64,000 nt of DNA from Lysobacter sp. yr284 (GCF_900107375.1 NZ_FNPT01000011.1:62001-126000), one strand, 5' to 3'; counted from the first letter of the stretch, positions 46,108 through 55,266 are shown. Made by a program: numbers and translations. The notes: generated by a model not told the origin, from the letters alone.

Positions 46108-46572
46108 CCGCGGCGGCGGCAGCCGAGTTTCGCAGCGGCTCGTCCGCACCGTCGTCCTCGCGCGGGCGGGGTTGCAGAGGCTTCGGCTCCATGCCTCGGT
46201 GAAGCCCCGGATGCCCGCGTTCGCGGGCATGACGATAGGCGGGTTTCGCCGCGCCGCTACCAAACCGTCGCCCCCGCGCAGGCGGGGATCCAGAGACTTC
46301 AGCGCCATGCCTGGGCGAAGCTCCGAATGCTCGCCTTCGCAGGCACGCCGACATGTGGGTTTTCGCCGCGCCGCCACCAAGCCGTCATCCCCGCGAACGC
46401 GGGGATCCAGAGACTTGAGCGCCATGCCTGGGCGACGCCCCGAAGGCCCGCCTTCGCAGGCACGCCGACATGTGGGTTTTCGCCCCGCCGCCACCAAGCC
46501 GTCATCCCCGCGAACGCGGGGATCCAGGGCTTTATCGCGACACGGCCGCGAAGCCGCGCCAGCGCCTGCGCG
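46108..46572. repeat. REP-like family A cluster
   Basis: The whole gap is repeat DNA: one degenerate family A pair at about 46150-46235, then a 117-base tandem array at 46262-46537. No gene is supported; frames crossing it are repeat translations. Confidence 0.85.
46262..46537. repeat. 117-bp tandem repeat, about 2.4 copies
   Basis: Units begin at 46262, 46379 and 46496, exactly 117 bases apart. Each contains a family A arm (CCCGCGAACGCGGGGATCCA), GCGCCATGCCTGGGCGA, CCGCCTTCGCAGGCACGCCG and ACATGTGGGTTTTCGCC. The third unit stops after the first arm. Units 1 and 2 differ at scattered positions, so the duplication is not brand new. Confidence 0.88.
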
Positions 46573-47874
46573 TCACCGCACCCGAGGCAGCCGCGCGATC
46601 GCCCGGTCGAAGGTCGCCGCCAGCAGCACCACGCGCAACACATCGGTCAGCAGCGAAGTGCGGAACGACAGCGGCGTATTGAGGAACACGGCGTAGAGCT
46701 GCCCCTGCACCCGCTGCCAGCCCGGATCCGTCGGCCCGACCCACTGCTGCATCCAGCGCCACGACCACGAATCCAGGTACGCCAGCAGCTGCCAGCACAC
46801 GCACAGCGTCAGCAGCGCCGGCAGGCCCGCGCGCAGCACCAGGCGCAGGCTGTTGACTACCGGCACGCCCTTGCTGGTCCAGCCTGCGCTGGCCTTGTCG
46901 GCGAGCATGCGCAGGGTGAAGTGCATGGCCTTGAAGCGCGCCACCGCGCGCTCCAGCGGCGCGTCGGCTTCGTCGATGCGCTGGGCCTTGCGCAAGTCGA
47001 TGCCGTAGATAATCGCGGTGATCGCCAGCCAGATCAGCGGCAACGCCACCGCGCCGCCGGCGGTGGCGACGAACTCCCATACCGGCGCCAGCAACCGCTT
47101 GGCCGGCGCCAGCAACTTGAACAGCGCGGTCGGGCTCTCCCACCACTCGCCCACCGCCACGTACACCGCGCGCTGGTGCCACCAGTCCTGCCCGGCCTTC
47201 GCCATCTGCCCGATCGCGGCCACGCCGACGAACACCCAATAGGCCTCGCAGACCGTCGCCAGCACGCTCCACGCGGCGTGGCCGGACGCGCTGGCGCGAC
47301 GCTTGCTGAACCAGCGCACCGCCCAGGCCACCGCCAGCGCGATCCACAGGCCCTTGAGCGTCAGCACGTGGCGCAGGTCCTCGCGCTCCCACACGCCGAA
47401 GATGTAGGCGGTGGCGAAATAGCGGCGCAGGCTCTCCATCAAGCCCCAGCCGACGTAGTACGCGAAGAACGGCAGCAGCGCGATCGCCAGCGCGGTGATC
47501 CATTGCCTGCGCACCGCGCGCGAATCGGGCCGGGTGTCGGGCGTGACCGCGCCGCCGGCCAGCATCGGCAGCGACGGCCGCAGCGACTGGAACATGAAGA
47601 TGGTGCCGGCCAGCTGGGTCACGATCAGCACCGACAGCGCCGCGAACGACAGCAACAGCGAACGCTCGCCGAGCTTGACCGCCAGTTCCATCAACAGGTC
47701 GTAACAGACCCGCTGGGCGAAGAACCAGAACGCCAGCGCCGGCCAGTGCCGCCACAGCAGGCGCGCGGACAGCAGCGGGATTTCGCGCCAGGCGTGGGGG
47801 GCGTCGTCCTGTATGGAACTGGCTGCGCCGGACGCGGAGGCCGGCAGGGCGGCGGAACTCGGGCTGGAGGTCAT
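46573..47874 (-). CDS. Polytopic membrane protein of unknown function
   Basis: 433-residue integral membrane protein with about eight hydrophobic segments, including LLLSFAALSVLIVTQLAGTI, WITALAIALLPFFAYYVGWG, LWIALAVAWAVRW, VALPLIWLAITAIIYGIDL and PALLTLCVCWQLLAYLD. Many tryptophans; no recognised catalytic motif. The N-terminal 25 residues are Ser/Ala-rich. Flanked by the repeat array downstream and a LuxR-type regulator gene upstream in the same direction, 135 bases away. Confidence 0.7.
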   Translation of the reverse strand: MTSSPSSAALPASASGAASSIQDDAPHAWREIPLLSARLLWRHWPALAFWFFAQRVCYDLLMELAVKLGERSLLLSFAALSVLIVTQLAGTIFMFQSLRPSLPMLAGGAVTPDTRPDSRAVRRQWITALAIALLPFFAYYVGWGLMESLRRYFATAYIFGVWEREDLRHVLTLKGLWIALAVAWAVRWFSKRRASASGHAAWSVLATVCEAYWVFVGVAAIGQMAKAGQDWWHQRAVYVAVGEWWESPTALFKLLAPAKRLLAPVWEFVATAGGAVALPLIWLAITAIIYGIDLRKAQRIDEADAPLERAVARFKAMHFTLRMLADKASAGWTSKGVPVVNSLRLVLRAGLPALLTLCVCWQLLAYLDSWSWRWMQQWVGPTDPGWQRVQGQLYAVFLNTPLSFRTSLLTDVLRVVLLAATFDRAIARLPRVR

Positions 47875-48009
47875 TCGGCGAGGGCGGCGAACGGGTTCCG
47901 GCGATGGTAACGCGACTGGCGGGCGCCACCGCAGTGACGAGTATCAGGCGCCGCCGCCGGCGGTTCACCCAATCCCGCACCCCATGGGCGTCGCAGCGCG
48001 CGGCCAGGT

Positions 48010-49110
48010 TCAGTCCGGCATGGCCGAGAGCGCATCCATCATCCTCACCAGATCGGCCTGCTTGTGCTGCCCGGTCTTGTCGAAGATCGATTGCAGCCGC
48101 GCGCGGGCACTGGCCTTGGCGATGCCGACCGCGTCGGCCGCGGCATGCAGGTCGCCGTGTTCGCGTAATGCCAGCGCCAGCCGGGTTTCGGCATCGGTCA
48201 GCATGAACAAGGCCTTCAAGCGCGCCGCCGATACCGAAGGTTCGGCACTGCGCAAGGGCGCGACGATCAGCAGGTAGTGCACGCCGGTGTCGCCGGCACC
48301 GATGAACGCGCGCAAGCTCGCGAATGCGACCACGCACCGGCTCGCATCGTGAACCGGAAACAGCGCCGAGCAACCGGTGTCGCCGGCGCCGACCTGCTTC
48401 TTGGCTGCGCGCCAGTACCCGCAAGTGGTCGCGCACACCGGCATCAGTTCCGACGATCCGCGGCTTCGCCACCACCCGATCGAGTGCATGATCTCCGCGG
48501 CGTGATTGCGGTCGACCACGCGGAAGTCCCGGTCCAGCACGAATGCACCGTTGCGGCCTTGCTCGGCCCAGTGCGAACGCAAGCGCAATCCTTCGACCCG
48601 GCGGAACAAGGCATGGGCGTTGACCCAATGCCCTGCCAGGCGCTCGCACAGCGCGCGTTGCTCGTGCGCATAGGCGCCGGCGCGCTCGGATCGGCAGAAG
48701 GTAAGGAAGGCGCCGTGATCGCGTTCAAGTTGCGCGCACATGCCGACGCTGTGGCAGACATCGGCATGACGCAGGAAATCGGCGTAGTAGCGCGAGCGCT
48801 TGAAATCGCGCTTGGGGCAATGGTCGTCGCTGAAATTGACCGAGCCGGTGCGGATATGCGGCAGCGCGCGTTCGAACCAGATGTTCTCGCTCGCGAATTC
48901 GGTTTCGTAGCGCAACAGCTCCTGCGCACCGGCGCCGGAGATCAGGGGAATGGATGCGGTTCCGGCGCTGAAATCCTGCTGCAGCACCAGCGCGATGTGG
49001 CTGCCGGTAGCCGCGCACAGGCCGCGCAGGAAATCCTGCCAGCGTTCGGGGTCTGCGATGGCGCCGTAGAGATCGCCGAGCAGTCTGTCGTAGTCGCCGT
49101 CCGAAGCCAT
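48010..49110 (-). CDS. LuxR-type helix-turn-helix transcriptional regulator
   Basis: 366 residues. The C-terminal 60 form a LuxR/GerE DNA-binding domain: LTDAETRLALALREHGDLHA, AADAVGIAKASARARLQSIF, DKTGQHKQADLVRMM. The N-terminal 290 residues, cysteine- and histidine-rich (DHCPKRDFKRSRYY, CHSVGMCAQLERDHGAFLTF), resemble the PAS/GAF-like sensory region of proteobacterial LuxR-type regulators, not an acyl-homoserine lactone domain. Signal unknown. Start MASDGDYDRLLGDLYGAI is preferred to the ATG 14 codons upstream. Divergent from the secreted-protein gene at 49250, a possible target. Confidence 0.82.
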   Translation of the reverse strand: MASDGDYDRLLGDLYGAIADPERWQDFLRGLCAATGSHIALVLQQDFSAGTASIPLISGAGAQELLRYETEFASENIWFERALPHIRTGSVNFSDDHCPKRDFKRSRYYADFLRHADVCHSVGMCAQLERDHGAFLTFCRSERAGAYAHEQRALCERLAGHWVNAHALFRRVEGLRLRSHWAEQGRNGAFVLDRDFRVVDRNHAAEIMHSIGWWRSRGSSELMPVCATTCGYWRAAKKQVGAGDTGCSALFPVHDASRCVVAFASLRAFIGAGDTGVHYLLIVAPLRSAEPSVSAARLKALFMLTDAETRLALALREHGDLHAAADAVGIAKASARARLQSIFDKTGQHKQADLVRMMDALSAMPD

Positions 49111-49249
49111 GCCTGTGCGTCCTGTCAAGTAGCAAACGCCAGCTGCGCCCATGCTGCCACCGGCCTACAACCGCGGCAAGCCGGCGCGCAGTTCCGACCG
49201 CCCGCGCCGTCCCGACACCCCAACGCGGTCGATTCAGGAGGAAAGGACC

Positions 49250-49858
49250 ATGTTCAGGCCGATGTTTTCACTCAGCGTTTTTGTGCTTTTTGTGTGCGCT
49301 GGAACCAGCCATGCGGCGAGCACGCCGTTCGTCGTGGTTCGTCAGACCATCGACTCGGTGATGGCGCCCAAAACCCCGATCGACGTTTTCGTCGAATGCG
49401 CCAACAACGCTACCTGCCGCGGGCTGGCCGACGCCGGCGGCAGTTATCTGGGCATGCAGCCTGGCGAGATCTCGGCGGCGCTGGCGCGGGTGCCCGCGCC
49501 CAGGCGCGCGGGCGAGGAGTCGTGGATTTCCATCGAGCTTCCGACCGGTTATCAGTACTGTCGCTCGTCGATCCGCACGATCTCGGTCGTGCCCGCGAGC
49601 GGCGACCGCGCCTCGGTGATGGGCGCGACGTCGAATCCGCGTGGAGTCGGCGTGTACACCTGGACGCCGAAGGGGAAGTTCGGCGATGGCAGAAGTTGGG
49701 TCGAAGCGGAGTACACGGTCTACGGCGTGCGCGACGACCTCGCCGAGCGCAAGCGCGCGCAAGGCGCGTGCCGCCCGATCGGCGGCGAGCTGATCAGCTG
49801 CCGCGGCGCCCGCGGCGTCAACAAAGGCATGCCCGCGTGCGGGCTCAAGGAAGACTGA
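49250..49858 (+). CDS. Secreted protein of unknown function
   Basis: 202 residues with an excellent AGGAGGAAAGG ribosome site. Signal peptide 1-23 (MFSLSVFVLFVCAGTSHAA). Mature part has six cysteines (in FVECANNATCRG, QYCRSSI, GACRPIGG, ISCRGARG, PACGLK), so three disulfides are likely, and a beta-rich centre (GVGVYTWTPKGKFGDGRSWV). No family recognised. Divergent from the LuxR-type regulator, 139 bases between starts. Confidence 0.75.
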   Translation: MFRPMFSLSVFVLFVCAGTSHAASTPFVVVRQTIDSVMAPKTPIDVFVECANNATCRGLADAGGSYLGMQPGEISAALARVPAPRRAGEESWISIELPTGYQYCRSSIRTISVVPASGDRASVMGATSNPRGVGVYTWTPKGKFGDGRSWVEAEYTVYGVRDDLAERKRAQGACRPIGGELISCRGARGVNKGMPACGLKED

Positions 49859-49918
49859 AGCCGGGCACTACTCCGCCTGACAGGCGAGTCGCGGCAACGG
49901 CTCGCCTGCAGGTCCCGC

Positions 49919-52783
49919 TTACTCGCCGGATGCCGGCCGCGTACCCTCGGCCGCCGGCTTGGCCGCCATCTCCGGACTGATCTTCTCGATCGTATGCCGC
50001 AGTTCGCGGCCGAGGATGACCTTGGCGTCCTTGGCCCAGGTGTCCAGGCGTTGGTCGAAGGCCAGCTTGTTTTCGCTGTCGGGCCACACCAGGCGCAGCT
50101 CGCGCAGCTTCTGGATGAAGCCGCGGAACAAGGTCTTGTCGAAGAATTCCGGCGCGGCCGGGGCGTACAGCAGCGACAGCCGTTGTGCCGCGAGCTGGCA
50201 CAGGCTCTCCAGTTCCGCCGCCGACAAGGTGCCCGGGCCGTTCTTCACCAGCACCGAAATGGCGATGTAGTAGCGCTCGAACGCCTGTTGCAGCGAGTGG
50301 CCGATGGCACGCAGACGGAACACTTCGTCGGTCTGGCCGGCGTTGCGGGCGAGGATGCCGCCGTCGTCGTCGCTGACTTTCTCCAGCAGGCCTTCGCGGA
50401 TGAACACCTCGACCGTGCGCGCCAGGCGCTGGGCGAATTCGTCCTCGCTCCACGGCAGGAACAGCTCGGCCTGCAGGAACGGGTACACGCTGCGGCCCAG
50501 GCGCAGCACGCCGGCCAGGCTCATGCGCCGGTTGTGCTGGAAGCAGCAGGCGATCCACGAGGCGGCGGTGAACAGGTGCAGGACGTTGTTGCGGAAGTAG
50601 CTCAGCAACACCGCCTTGTCCTCGTCCACGCCGAGCACGTCGCCGAGCGGATGGGCGATGCGCTCGAGCACGTTGATCTCTTCGCCGTGGGCGACGATTT
50701 CCTGCGGCGTGTGCGGGGTCACGGTGACGCGGTCGGAGTACGGCAGTTCGGCCAGCAGGGTCTTGCTCAGCGCGATCTGCGCGAGCAGGTCGGCCTCGCC
50801 CATCGCGTGCTTGGGCGTGGACAGCAGCGCCAGCGCCAGCAGGTTGATCGGGTTGACGTCGGCGGCGCGGTTGACGTTGACCTGGATCCGCTGCGCCAGC
50901 GCATCGACGGTGTCGGACAGCCACTGCGGCTTGTCGTCTTCCTCCAGCGGGCGGCCGTCCCACTGCGGCGCGTGCTCGGCGAGCATGTCGCCGAGCTTGA
51001 TCGGCTCGCCGAAGTTCACCACCACCTGGCCGTAGTTGGAGCGCAGCACCTTGGGAATGCCCCACAGCAGCTGCCAGATCGATTCCTTCTCTTTCGGCTT
51101 GCCCGACAGTTCGTCGAGGTAGCTGTTGCCCTCCATCAGCTTCTCGTAGCCGATGTAGACCGGCTGGAACAGCACCGGACGGGTGGGCTGGCGCAGGAAG
51201 CCGCGCACGGTCATCACGATCATGCCGCCCTTGGGCGGCAGCAGCCGGCCGGTGCGCGAGCGCCCGCCTTCGATGAAGTACTCGATCGAGTAGCCGCCGG
51301 CGACCAGCTGCGCCACGTATTCGGAGAACACCGCCGAGTACAGCGCGCTGCCGCGGATGCTGCGGCGCAGGAAGAACGCGCCGCCCTTGCGCAGGATCGT
51401 GCCGACTACCGGCAGGTTGAGGTTCACGCCGGCGGCGATGTGCGGCGGCACGATGCCCTTGGTGTACAGCAGGTAGCTCAGCAGCAGGTAGTCGAGGTGG
51501 CTGCGGTGGCAGGGCACGTACACCACTTCGAAGCCGGGCGCTTCCTGCTTGAGCTTGTCCAGGTGATGGACCAGCACGCCGCGGTAGATGCGGTTCCACA
51601 CCGGGGTCAGCAGGAAGCTGGCCGAGCGCACCACCGGGTGCGAATAGTCGGCGGCGATCTCGTAGGCCATCGCATGCGCTTTCTTCCACGCCTCGGCGAC
51701 ATCGGTGCTGTCGCGGCGGGCCTGGTCGGCGATGGCTTCCTTGACCGGGTCGCTGGCGAGCACGCGGTCGATCAGCATGCGCCGGGTCGACAGGTCCGGC
51801 CCGATCACCGCCGCGCGGATGCGGCGGAAGTGGGTGCGCAGCACGCGCGAGAGCTTGCGCACCGTGCGTTCGGGCTCCAGCCCTTCGTCGACGATGCCGC
51901 GCAGCGACACCGGCGGCGAGAACCGCACCGTGGTGTGGCGGCCGTTGAGCGCGATCGCCAGCAGCCGGCGGAAGCGGCCGACCAGGGTCCAGTTTTCCGA
52001 GAACAGCACCGAGAACCAGCCGCTGGTGCGGTCCGGCGCGCGGCCGACGAAGATCGACACCGGCACCAGCTGCACGTCCAGGGCGCGGTCGCCGCGGTGC
52101 GCGTCGAGCAGCCGCGCCAGCGAGCCCGAATGGGTCTTGGCCGACGGCGGCCCGGCCGGCGCCAGGGTGCCGGCGTTGCGCCGCGACAGCGCGACGTAGG
52201 CGCGCTTGCGCCCGAGCGGATCGCCCGGCAGCGGCTGCAGCGGCGAGGGCAGGCCGCTCTCGCGGCAGGCGCGCTCCAGGATCAGCGCGTTGGACAGGCC
52301 GTAGTCCTCGAGCACGTAGCAGACCGGGCGGCCGTGCCATTGCTCGGCGATGTGCTGCTGTGGGTTCTTCGGCTCGATGGTCAGCGAGACCCACGGCGCC
52401 ATCAGCTGGCCGAGCAGGCGCGCCCACCACGGGCGCGGCGCGGGCGCGGCCGGGTCGGCGGCAGGCGCGGCCGCCGCGGCGGGCGCGATCGGCAACTCGG
52501 CTTGTTCCGGGTCGTGATCGGGTGCGGCGGGCGGGTCGGTGCGGCCGGGCGCGGCTTCGCCGCGCTCGGCGGCCACGGGGCCGGGACGATCGGAAGGATT
52601 CGGGTCGGACGCTTGGGGCATGTTCGATGGGGCTGGCGTGGCGCTGGCGCGGCCCTGCTCCGGGTCGGCGGCGGGATCGGGTCGATCCGTCGCGGCCGGC
52701 GCGGCGTCGCCCGGTGCAGGCGCGGCATCGGCCGGCACGGCGTCGGGGAACGGCAGGGGCGTCTGTTTCGGCATTGCCGGCAT
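49919..52783 (-). CDS. plsB: Glycerol-3-phosphate acyltransferase
   Basis: 954-residue membrane-bound enzyme acylating sn-glycerol-3-phosphate at position 1, the first step of phospholipid synthesis. Acyltransferase blocks: HRSHLDYLLLSYLLY (block I HxxxxD), GAFFLRRSI (II), YFIEGGRSRTGRLLPPKGGM (III) and VLFQPVYIGYEK (IV). E. coli PlsB is 807 residues; here about 115 extra N-terminal residues are Ala/Pro/Asp-rich and disordered, before WWARLLGQLMAPWVSLTIEP where the conserved protein begins. Confidence 0.95.
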   Translation of the reverse strand: MPAMPKQTPLPFPDAVPADAAPAPGDAAPAATDRPDPAADPEQGRASATPAPSNMPQASDPNPSDRPGPVAAERGEAAPGRTDPPAAPDHDPEQAELPIAPAAAAAPAADPAAPAPRPWWARLLGQLMAPWVSLTIEPKNPQQHIAEQWHGRPVCYVLEDYGLSNALILERACRESGLPSPLQPLPGDPLGRKRAYVALSRRNAGTLAPAGPPSAKTHSGSLARLLDAHRGDRALDVQLVPVSIFVGRAPDRTSGWFSVLFSENWTLVGRFRRLLAIALNGRHTTVRFSPPVSLRGIVDEGLEPERTVRKLSRVLRTHFRRIRAAVIGPDLSTRRMLIDRVLASDPVKEAIADQARRDSTDVAEAWKKAHAMAYEIAADYSHPVVRSASFLLTPVWNRIYRGVLVHHLDKLKQEAPGFEVVYVPCHRSHLDYLLLSYLLYTKGIVPPHIAAGVNLNLPVVGTILRKGGAFFLRRSIRGSALYSAVFSEYVAQLVAGGYSIEYFIEGGRSRTGRLLPPKGGMIVMTVRGFLRQPTRPVLFQPVYIGYEKLMEGNSYLDELSGKPKEKESIWQLLWGIPKVLRSNYGQVVVNFGEPIKLGDMLAEHAPQWDGRPLEEDDKPQWLSDTVDALAQRIQVNVNRAADVNPINLLALALLSTPKHAMGEADLLAQIALSKTLLAELPYSDRVTVTPHTPQEIVAHGEEINVLERIAHPLGDVLGVDEDKAVLLSYFRNNVLHLFTAASWIACCFQHNRRMSLAGVLRLGRSVYPFLQAELFLPWSEDEFAQRLARTVEVFIREGLLEKVSDDDGGILARNAGQTDEVFRLRAIGHSLQQAFERYYIAISVLVKNGPGTLSAAELESLCQLAAQRLSLLYAPAAPEFFDKTLFRGFIQKLRELRLVWPDSENKLAFDQRLDTWAKDAKVILGRELRHTIEKISPEMAAKPAAEGTRPASGE

Positions 52784-52918
52784 TATGCCTATTCGGCCCC
52801 AGGCCGGGCCCCGGACGGCGGGCCGCGGCGCGGCGGCCGGCGACGGGACGCATGTGTGCCCTGGGTGGCGACGCCGGCGTCACCGCGCCGGCGGCGGTTG
52901 CCGCGGCGGTCGGCCGCT

Positions 52919-53007
52919 GTTGGGGGAGGGCCTTCAGGCCCGACGCGGTTGCGCCAAGTCATCGCGATCCGACCGAACGGCGTCGGGCTTGAAGGCCCTG
53001 CCACAGC
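52919..53007. repeat. REP-like palindromic pair, family B
   Basis: GGGGGAGGGCCTTCAGGCCC then GACGC, about 32 bases, then GCGTCGGGCTTGAAGGCCCT then GCCACAG in inverse orientation. It occupies the gap between plsB and the lipoprotein gene. Confidence 0.82.
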
Positions 53008-53034
53008 AGCGGTACCGGCTCCGGGCGAGCCCGC

Positions 53035-54402
53035 TCAGCGCGGTTTCGGCGGCTCGACCGCGGCCGCGGCCGGCTTGGCCGCGGGCCGGTTGCCGGGCTT
53101 GACATCGGCCGGGAACGATTTGCCCGCGGCGGCAGGTTTTGCCTCGCTCGCAGCGGGTTTCGCGCCCGCCGCGGGGCGGCCGCCCACGGTGGCGGGCCTG
53201 GCCTCGGCGGGTTTGCCGTCCACCGGCTTGCTCTCTCCAGGTTGGGACCCGGCCGGCTTGCCGACAGCGTCGGGCCGCGCCGCGGTCGCCTTGCCCGCAG
53301 CGTCGGACCGGGCCTCAGCCGCCGTCGAATGGGCCGCGCCCACCTGTTTGGCCTCTTCGATCGCCGCGCCCGGCACGGCCGCCGGCCCCGCATCGGCCTG
53401 GCCGCCGGCAGGCGGGGCCGGCGCCGCGACCGGCGCGGCAGGCGCCGCCGCCGGCTTGGCCGCCAGCGCCGACGGCGCCCGCGCCTGGACCTTGGCCAAC
53501 GCCGCCAGCCGCTGCGCCATCGTCGCCGACGGCGCCGGCTTGCTCGCCGCCTCGGTCTCGGCGCGGGCGTGGCGCAGCACGTCGCTGAGGTACCAGCGGC
53601 CGTCGATGCGCTCGACCAGCACATAGGCGTCGACCGGCTGCCCGGCCAGTTGGTAGCGCACCCGCACCCGCGCGGTGTCGCCGGTCTGTTCGGCCAGGCT
53701 GGCGTCGACGCTGTCCAGCGCCGCGTCCAGGCCCAGGCCGTAGTCGCCGAGCACCTGCTTGAGCCGCTCCACGAACGGGCCGAGCCGGCGCAGGCTGCGG
53801 TCCATGCCGGCCTTGGCGAACCCGTCCGGGCCGGCCAGCCCGGTCGCACGCGCGGCCGAGACCAGCTGCGGGATCGCCTCGCGCGCGCGCCTGGAGTCCC
53901 CCAGCGGCGCGGTCTGCGCCCAGCCGCTGAGCGCCTCGATCAACTGGGCGTGGTGGTCGCGCTCGGTCTCGCTGTAGCCCGGCTCGCTGCGCACGTACTG
54001 GCTGGCGAACAGGCCCAGGGTCTTGGCCGCGGACTGCAGTTCGGCGTCGGCGCCGGCGAACTGGCGGCGGTAGGTCGCCACCAGCTTGCGCTCGGCGTCC
54101 TGCTCGGCCAGGGCCGAGATGAAGGAAGGAAAGCGGTCGTCCAGCGGCAGCTCGGTCAGCGGCCACACCGTGCGGCCCTGGCTCCAGGCCTGCTCCAGGC
54201 GCTGGTGCAACTCCGGCGGCACCGCGTGGCGGGCGTAGCCGGCCAGGTCGTTGCGGCGCAGGTCGGACACCAGCTGGGTCACCGCCTGCGCCGGCAGGGT
54301 CGGCACGGTCTCGACCGGGGCCGGATCCGGGCCGCAGCCGGCCGCCGCCAACAGGACGGCGGTCGTCAGCACGGCGGCGCTGGCGCGTCGAACGAGAGAC
54401 AT
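53035..54402 (-). CDS. Lipoprotein with low-complexity Ala/Pro/Lys tail
   Basis: 455 residues from ATG 54402. Signal peptide with lipobox LAAAGC (cleavage before Cys23). Residues about 35-300 are helical and soluble with no recognised domain (VTQLVSDLRRNDLAGYARHA, LPLDDRFPSFISALAEQDAE, GQPVDAYVLVERIDGRWYLS, the last resembling a stress-tolerance/NTF2-like strand pair). The C-terminal 130 residues are repeated Ala-Pro-Lys-Gly words such as GKPA and AEARPA, possibly spanning periplasm or peptidoglycan. Function unknown. Divergent from the fimbrial operon. Confidence 0.75.
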   Translation of the reverse strand: MSLVRRASAAVLTTAVLLAAAGCGPDPAPVETVPTLPAQAVTQLVSDLRRNDLAGYARHAVPPELHQRLEQAWSQGRTVWPLTELPLDDRFPSFISALAEQDAERKLVATYRRQFAGADAELQSAAKTLGLFASQYVRSEPGYSETERDHHAQLIEALSGWAQTAPLGDSRRAREAIPQLVSAARATGLAGPDGFAKAGMDRSLRRLGPFVERLKQVLGDYGLGLDAALDSVDASLAEQTGDTARVRVRYQLAGQPVDAYVLVERIDGRWYLSDVLRHARAETEAASKPAPSATMAQRLAALAKVQARAPSALAAKPAAAPAAPVAAPAPPAGGQADAGPAAVPGAAIEEAKQVGAAHSTAAEARSDAAGKATAARPDAVGKPAGSQPGESKPVDGKPAEARPATVGGRPAAGAKPAASEAKPAAAGKSFPADVKPGNRPAAKPAAAAVEPPKPR

Positions 54403-54752
54403 ACGGGCGGAGGCTCTGGCGCGGAGCGCATCCGCGGACCGGCATCTTGGCCCCGGCTCCGGCGGGGCACAAGCCGCGGGCTCACCCTGGCTCACCTTTG
54501 CGACCCCACCGCACAGTTAGCGACGGCATGGGTCGAAGCGTGAAGACGCAGCGCGTCACTGCGCGTTTGTGCGCGATCGTCCAGATATGCGGCTGAACGG
54601 GTACGGCCCGCCGTCTTGTGAAGGGGGTCACCCGCAGCGGCCCGACGGCATGGCTAAGTTGCCCGCGCTGGCATGTTTTATGCGTTCTAAACGGGCAAAC
54701 CCGGCACAAAAGCTCGCCCGACCATCGCGCCCCGCGCGCAGGAGAACGAACC
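54403..54752. other. Promoter region of the chaperone-usher operon
   Basis: 350 bases between the divergent lipoprotein gene and the first fimbrial gene. Base composition drops around 54640-54710. It contains the sigma-54-like site at 54669 and an AGGAG ribosome site at 54739. Confidence 0.6.
54669..54684 (+). promoter_or_regulatory. Candidate sigma-54 promoter for the fimbrial operon
   Basis: TGGCATGTTTTATGCG: GG and GC are exactly 10 bases apart as needed for -24/-12, with 2 mismatches to TGGCACG-N4-TTGC. It would start transcription near 54695, about 58 bases before the first ATG. No enhancer-binding protein gene is nearby. Confidence 0.45.
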
Positions 54753-55256
54753 ATGCGTTCCGTATCGAGCCGTAGCGTCCTCGCTGCCTTGGCCCTGGCC
54801 GCCGCCGGTCCCGCGTTCGCGGCGACCGACACCGCCAACCTCAACGTCACCATCACCATCACCAGCGTCTGCGACATCCACACCACCGCGCCGCTGCCGG
54901 TCAACTTCGGCAGCGTGTCCTCCAGCGCCACCAACGTCGACCAGCAGGGCCAGCTGACCGTCAACTGCACCCCGGGTACGGCCTACACCATCGGCCTGGA
55001 CAACGGCCAGAACGGCACCGACGTGAACAGCCGCAAGATGGCCAACGGCGCCAACCTGGTGCCTTACCAGCTCTACCGCGCCGCCGCGCGCGGCCCCACC
55101 GACGTGTGGGGCAGCACCGTCGGCGCCGGCGGCAACGTGCTGGCCGGCAGCGGCACCGGCGCGGCGGTCAACCTGCCGGTGTATGGGCGCACGCCCAGCG
55201 CCAACTTTCCCGCTGGTACTTACAATGACGTGGTGATCGCCACGGTCACCTACTGA
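54753..55256 (+). CDS. Spore coat U-domain pilin (CsuA/B-like major subunit)
   Basis: 167 residues: signal peptide 1-23 (AALALAAAGPAFAATD) then one SCPU domain. Family marks: TVTITITSVCDIHTTAPL, FGSVSSSATNVDQQGQLTV, NCTPGTAYTIGLDNGQNG, LVPYQLYRAA, and the C-terminal FPAGTYNDVVIATVTY. Two cysteines form the conserved disulfide. As first gene of an archaic chaperone-usher operon it is the likely main shaft subunit. Confidence 0.92.
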   Translation: MRSVSSRSVLAALALAAAGPAFAATDTANLNVTITITSVCDIHTTAPLPVNFGSVSSSATNVDQQGQLTVNCTPGTAYTIGLDNGQNGTDVNSRKMANGANLVPYQLYRAAARGPTDVWGSTVGAGGNVLAGSGTGAAVNLPVYGRTPSANFPAGTYNDVVIATVTY

Positions 55257-55266
55257 CCGCCCCGGC

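Noticed and set aside
46108-46572. Possible CRISPR-like array
   Set aside because: Period is 117 bases with the spacer parts also repeated; no unique spacers and no cas genes. It is a tandem duplication of a REP-bearing unit.
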